64,000 nucleotides of DNA from Fragilariopsis cylindrus CCMP1102. Its lineage: Eukaryota; Bacillariophyta; Bacillariophyceae; Bacillariales; Bacillariaceae. This document shows positions 63,301 to 64,000 of this stretch, in pieces (within the stretch, counting starts at the first letter, position 1; each line of letters opens with the position of its first letter). The position numbers and the translations under genes are program-made. Below the pieces are notes generated by a model that ran no database searches, had not been told where the DNA came from, and saw nothing but the letters and a program-made list of their open reading frames with translations. The stretch lies in contig FMBT01000291.1 of the NCBI GenBank assembly GCA_900095095.1, positions 558,001 to 622,000 of the forward strand, written 5' to 3'.

Positions 63301-64000
63301 GCTATTATATAAACTCTATGAATTAGTCGAGTACATTCCGTCCGTTAGAAAGAAAGAAGTAATGAGCAACGATTCTAATGGCGATTATTGCGATAAGATA
63401 TGTGCCGAAAAGACTTATGAGGAAAGCTTATCTACTTTCTCTATTCCTCGCCTTGGGTACCCAGGAATGTGGTGGCGAGTCACTGGGCTTGCTTTGATTA
63501 TGTGCGGTGCCTCCCCCGATACGATCGGATCAGTAGCATTGGAAAAGTTCCCAACATTAAAAGCCTTGATCAAAATGATTACGTCTGATCGGTATAGATT
63601 TCCGACCGTTGATGCTGATGAAGCGGCTCGTGAAGAACAGAAAAAGACCGAGCAAATGATGAGGGATGAAGAAGCAAAAATTACGGAAATACTATTTGCT
63701 CCCACCCAAAAACCAAAAAAGAAGACTAAGCATAAGACTGATGCCGGACTGAGTACGAGAGATCGAGAACTTCAAGGAGACAGCAGGAAAAACGCGAGCA
63801 GGAACTAAAGAGGCAACGCGAGAAAGAAGTAGCTGAAGCTCGCGTCGAAGCTAGTCGCAGGAAGAAGCTGTTACGGGACTGCTCAAAAGTCGATTATGAT
63901 CTGGGACCCTACGAAAGGACCGAGGAAACCTCCGAAGGAGTCAGCTGACCTGATATTTTCTTTAGAGGAGCTCTTCGACCTTCCACGAGTGTTTAGGCAG
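60366..64000 (+). CDS. INTS1: Integrator complex subunit 1 (5' part; continues past the window)
   Basis: Exon 1 is 60366-60553 and exon 2 starts at 60730, with a 176-bp intron (GTATGT to CTTAG). The join completes an Arg codon (FFSI-R-RKRVKK). The first 1000 residues match the INTS1 order. NIKVLAATILYV is followed by WPVPLIEAYAEDCFGPRSWVDDPACRLLVQN (DUF3677-like). After a Ser/Lys-rich insertion come VRSIITANLEKWLQSPALSGLARTLF and DLDTLDNILRMRLKANQL, then helical repeats. A stop at 63806-63808 is probably artificial. A second frame reads RRQQEKREQELKRQREKEVAEARVEASRRKKLL (63770-63870), and the original frame resumes with MIWDPTKGPRKPPKESADLIFSLEELF to the window edge. That implies one missing base and a later compensating change. 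Integrator cleaves nascent RNA polymerase II transcripts in the nucleus. The segment after the break resembles the metazoan DPSGPARKPP region. The gene is incomplete. Confidence 0.75.

Noticed and set aside
1-64000. Prokaryotic-type systems (CRISPR, toxin-antitoxin, phage, operons)
   Set aside because: Introns, eukaryotic gene families and plastid presequences throughout; no spaced direct-repeat array or operon-like gene clusters were seen.

Overview
This is a nuclear chromosome window from a eukaryotic alga, almost certainly a diatom. The sequence is AT-rich. Several genes carry short GT-AG introns of about 100-350 bp. Several predicted proteins start with a signal peptide followed by an ASAF-like plastid import motif, as expected for a plastid of red-algal secondary origin. 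A diatom-typical DUF6824 domain and a relic resembling a diatom Ty1/copia element fit the same picture. I saw no tRNA, rRNA, CRISPR or prokaryotic operon structure.

Layout. 0.5-2.3 kb: membrane-anchored JmjC/cupin_8 protein. 4.4-6.1 kb: three-exon chromate transporter (minus). 6.5-9.5 kb: fused plastid-type aminodeoxychorismate synthase (minus). 10.1-10.7 kb: ribosomal protein eS28, with its first intron directly after the ATG. 11.5-12.8 kb: plastid fibrillin/PAP gene with three frame breaks (minus). 13.4-14.7 kb: ADP-ribosylglycohydrolase-like gene. 15.4-15.9 kb: a TA-flanked inverted-repeat element (MITE-like). 16.5-19.2 kb: MATE transporter. 20.3 kb: LITAF-like zinc protein. 21-23 kb: NSUN5 rRNA methyltransferase (minus). 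23.6-24.5 kb: frame-broken ankyrin protein. 25.6 kb: tandem-PDZ protein with a CXC tail. 27.4-28.7 kb: methyltransferase fused to two zinc knuckles. 29.4-30 kb: copia relic. 30.5-34.1 kb: transmembrane nucleotide cyclase-phosphodiesterase. 34.5-38 kb: very acidic DUF6824 protein (minus). 38.6-39.1 kb: A20 zinc-finger protein (minus). 40.6-42.5 kb: three-repeat MYB (minus). 43.3 kb: unknown nuclear-looking protein. 44.7-45.5 kb: HHL1-like plastid protein (minus). 45.9 kb: glutathione S-transferase-like protein. 47.8-49 kb: multi-pass membrane protein. 49.1-50 kb: putative thylakoid-lumen protein (minus). 50.6-52.8 kb: unknown two-exon gene. 53-56.9 kb: 1231-residue repeat-bearing membrane protein (minus). 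57.7-58.5 kb: SDR oxidoreductase (minus). 58.8 kb: TRMT112. 60.4 kb to the window end: Integrator subunit 1.

The genes are mostly unrelated housekeeping, plastid, signalling and RNA-processing functions and do not form one pathway. The strongest single finding is the receptor-like protein that carries both a class III nucleotide cyclase and a cyclic-nucleotide phosphodiesterase. A second general finding is a series of single-base frame breaks in six genes. Nearly all have the same polarity (one base missing) and several lie at short homopolymers or simple repeats, which looks more like consensus deletions than independent gene death. Gene models in those places should be checked against transcripts.
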